A DNA stretch of 12,500 nt from Penaeus vannamei (lineage: Eukaryota; Arthropoda; Malacostraca; Decapoda; Penaeidae). The stretch's first letter is position 1. Every line of letters starts with the position of its first letter. Both the position numbers and the translations under genes were made by a program. The notes under the pieces are model-generated. The model searched no databases and was not told the origin of the DNA. It was given only the letters and a program-made list of their open reading frames with translations. The stretch is from the NCBI RefSeq assembly GCF_042767895.1, contig NC_091551.1, positions 50,859,207 to 50,871,706 on the forward strand, in the 5' to 3' direction. Below are positions 1 through 12,500 of the stretch, one piece after another.

Positions 1-623
1 TTTGAAATAAAAGTAACTTTCCTGTAATAGACTCGAACTGGCCACTAATAGCTAATTACTTGTTCTAGCCGAACTCTACATACTTCGATAGTTATAATTA
101 TAAATATTTACGAAAATATCGCCGGCCAGCAGCGAAATTCAAATCAAAAGTATATATATAAGATTCAGTACAGCTTTTAACAACTATTCAGGAAGAGATG
201 AAATGGAATTGGCTGCGATCTGGGCGGGAAATGTGAGTGATCTGACGTGGTTTTTGTGTGAAATGTTTTTGTGTGTGATTTATTTCGTGGAGGGTAAAAG
301 GGGGTAATGTTTCTTTGACAATGCACGGTCCGAGTTCGGGAGATGCTTTGTGACTTTGATTAGAGGTATAAGATACATCATCAGAAGACATTTGGGCATC
401 AGACTGGAGGGAAAATTTTGCCTTTCAGTGAACCTCTTGTCGCGGCATCTGCGGTGTGGTTTTGCCGACACCAAAGGAAAACCTCTGCGACCACATGTTC
501 ATGCGTACACAGTAGGCATGTGTTGGACAGGAGGTCGTCTAATTACGAATCAAAATAGGACTGACAATTGGATTGGATGTAGAACTATAGAGAAATATTG
601 TGATCACTTGGAAGTCATTTGGC
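1..623. other. 3'-UTR and 3' flank of the lipase gene
   Basis: Downstream of the stop on the minus strand. Positions 285-623 are the likely 3'-UTR. Positions 1-250 are AT-rich flank with no recognisable gene. Short open frames here on both strands have no family resemblance. Confidence 0.6.
279..284 (-). promoter_or_regulatory. Candidate poly(A) signal AATAAA
   Basis: A canonical AATAAA on the minus strand lies 340 nt after the TAA of the lipase gene. It is followed by an A/C-rich stretch (CACACAAAAAC) where cleavage could occur. No strong GU-rich downstream element is obvious. It is the only canonical hexamer I found in the 623-nt flank. Confidence 0.5.

Positions 624-12500
<11,877 letters not shown>

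Noticed and set aside
150..165. TATATATATAA as a promoter on the plus strand
   Set aside because: AT-rich flank with no downstream gene on that strand.

Overview
The window reads as arthropod nuclear DNA. GC-rich coding exons with consensus GT/AG splice sites sit in AT-rich introns packed with microsatellites, such as (AT)n, (GT)n, (GA)n, CT-rich tracts and AAT/GATA-type trinucleotides. That microsatellite load suggests a decapod crustacean such as a penaeid shrimp. This is an inference from composition and protein style, not a match to a database. No bacterial operon, rRNA, tRNA or CRISPR is visible.

One gene fills almost the whole window on the minus strand. I reconstructed eleven exons from splice sites and reading phase, and every junction keeps the frame. 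The exons in transcript order are 12500-11314 (open at the window edge), 10950-10839, 9997-9806, 8739-8644, 8111-7976, 7042-6815, 6397-6164, 5513-5387, 4804-4625, 3251-3080 and 2768-624 (stop TAA at 626-624). The visible protein is 1602 residues and lacks its N-terminus. Residue numbers below count from the first visible codon at 12500.

The protein has four parts. (1) An acidic, low-complexity pro-region of about 400 residues opens with eleven tandem decapeptides of the type DDVTEAHYPA and ends in a furin-like KRRVKR site. (2) A complete pancreatic-lipase-family catalytic domain follows, with HGF oxyanion motif, GFSLG nucleophile elbow, Ser554/Asp577/His662 and a full-length cysteine-bounded lid. 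(3) A PLAT (lipase C-terminal) domain runs to about residue 856. (4) A tail of about 740 residues, rich in Pro, Ser, Thr and Gln, has a polyglutamine segment and is mostly a single 2.1 kb exon. The family is well known; the acidic repeat pro-region plus mucin-like tail is what makes this one unusual.

The introns hold several structured repeats. The 3' 67 bp of exon 9, with its splice donor, is repeated four more times downstream in a tandem array of about 195-230 bp units. Intron 2 carries a 75-bp minisatellite, intron 3 a 29-bp minisatellite and an (AT)n-flanked inverted-repeat element, and intron 5 two small tandem arrays. Long homopurine/homopyrimidine tracts are mostly oriented so that purines follow donors and pyrimidines precede acceptors on the transcribed sense. 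Positions 1-623 are 3'-UTR and flank with one plausible poly(A) signal. No promoter or start codon for the gene is in the window.
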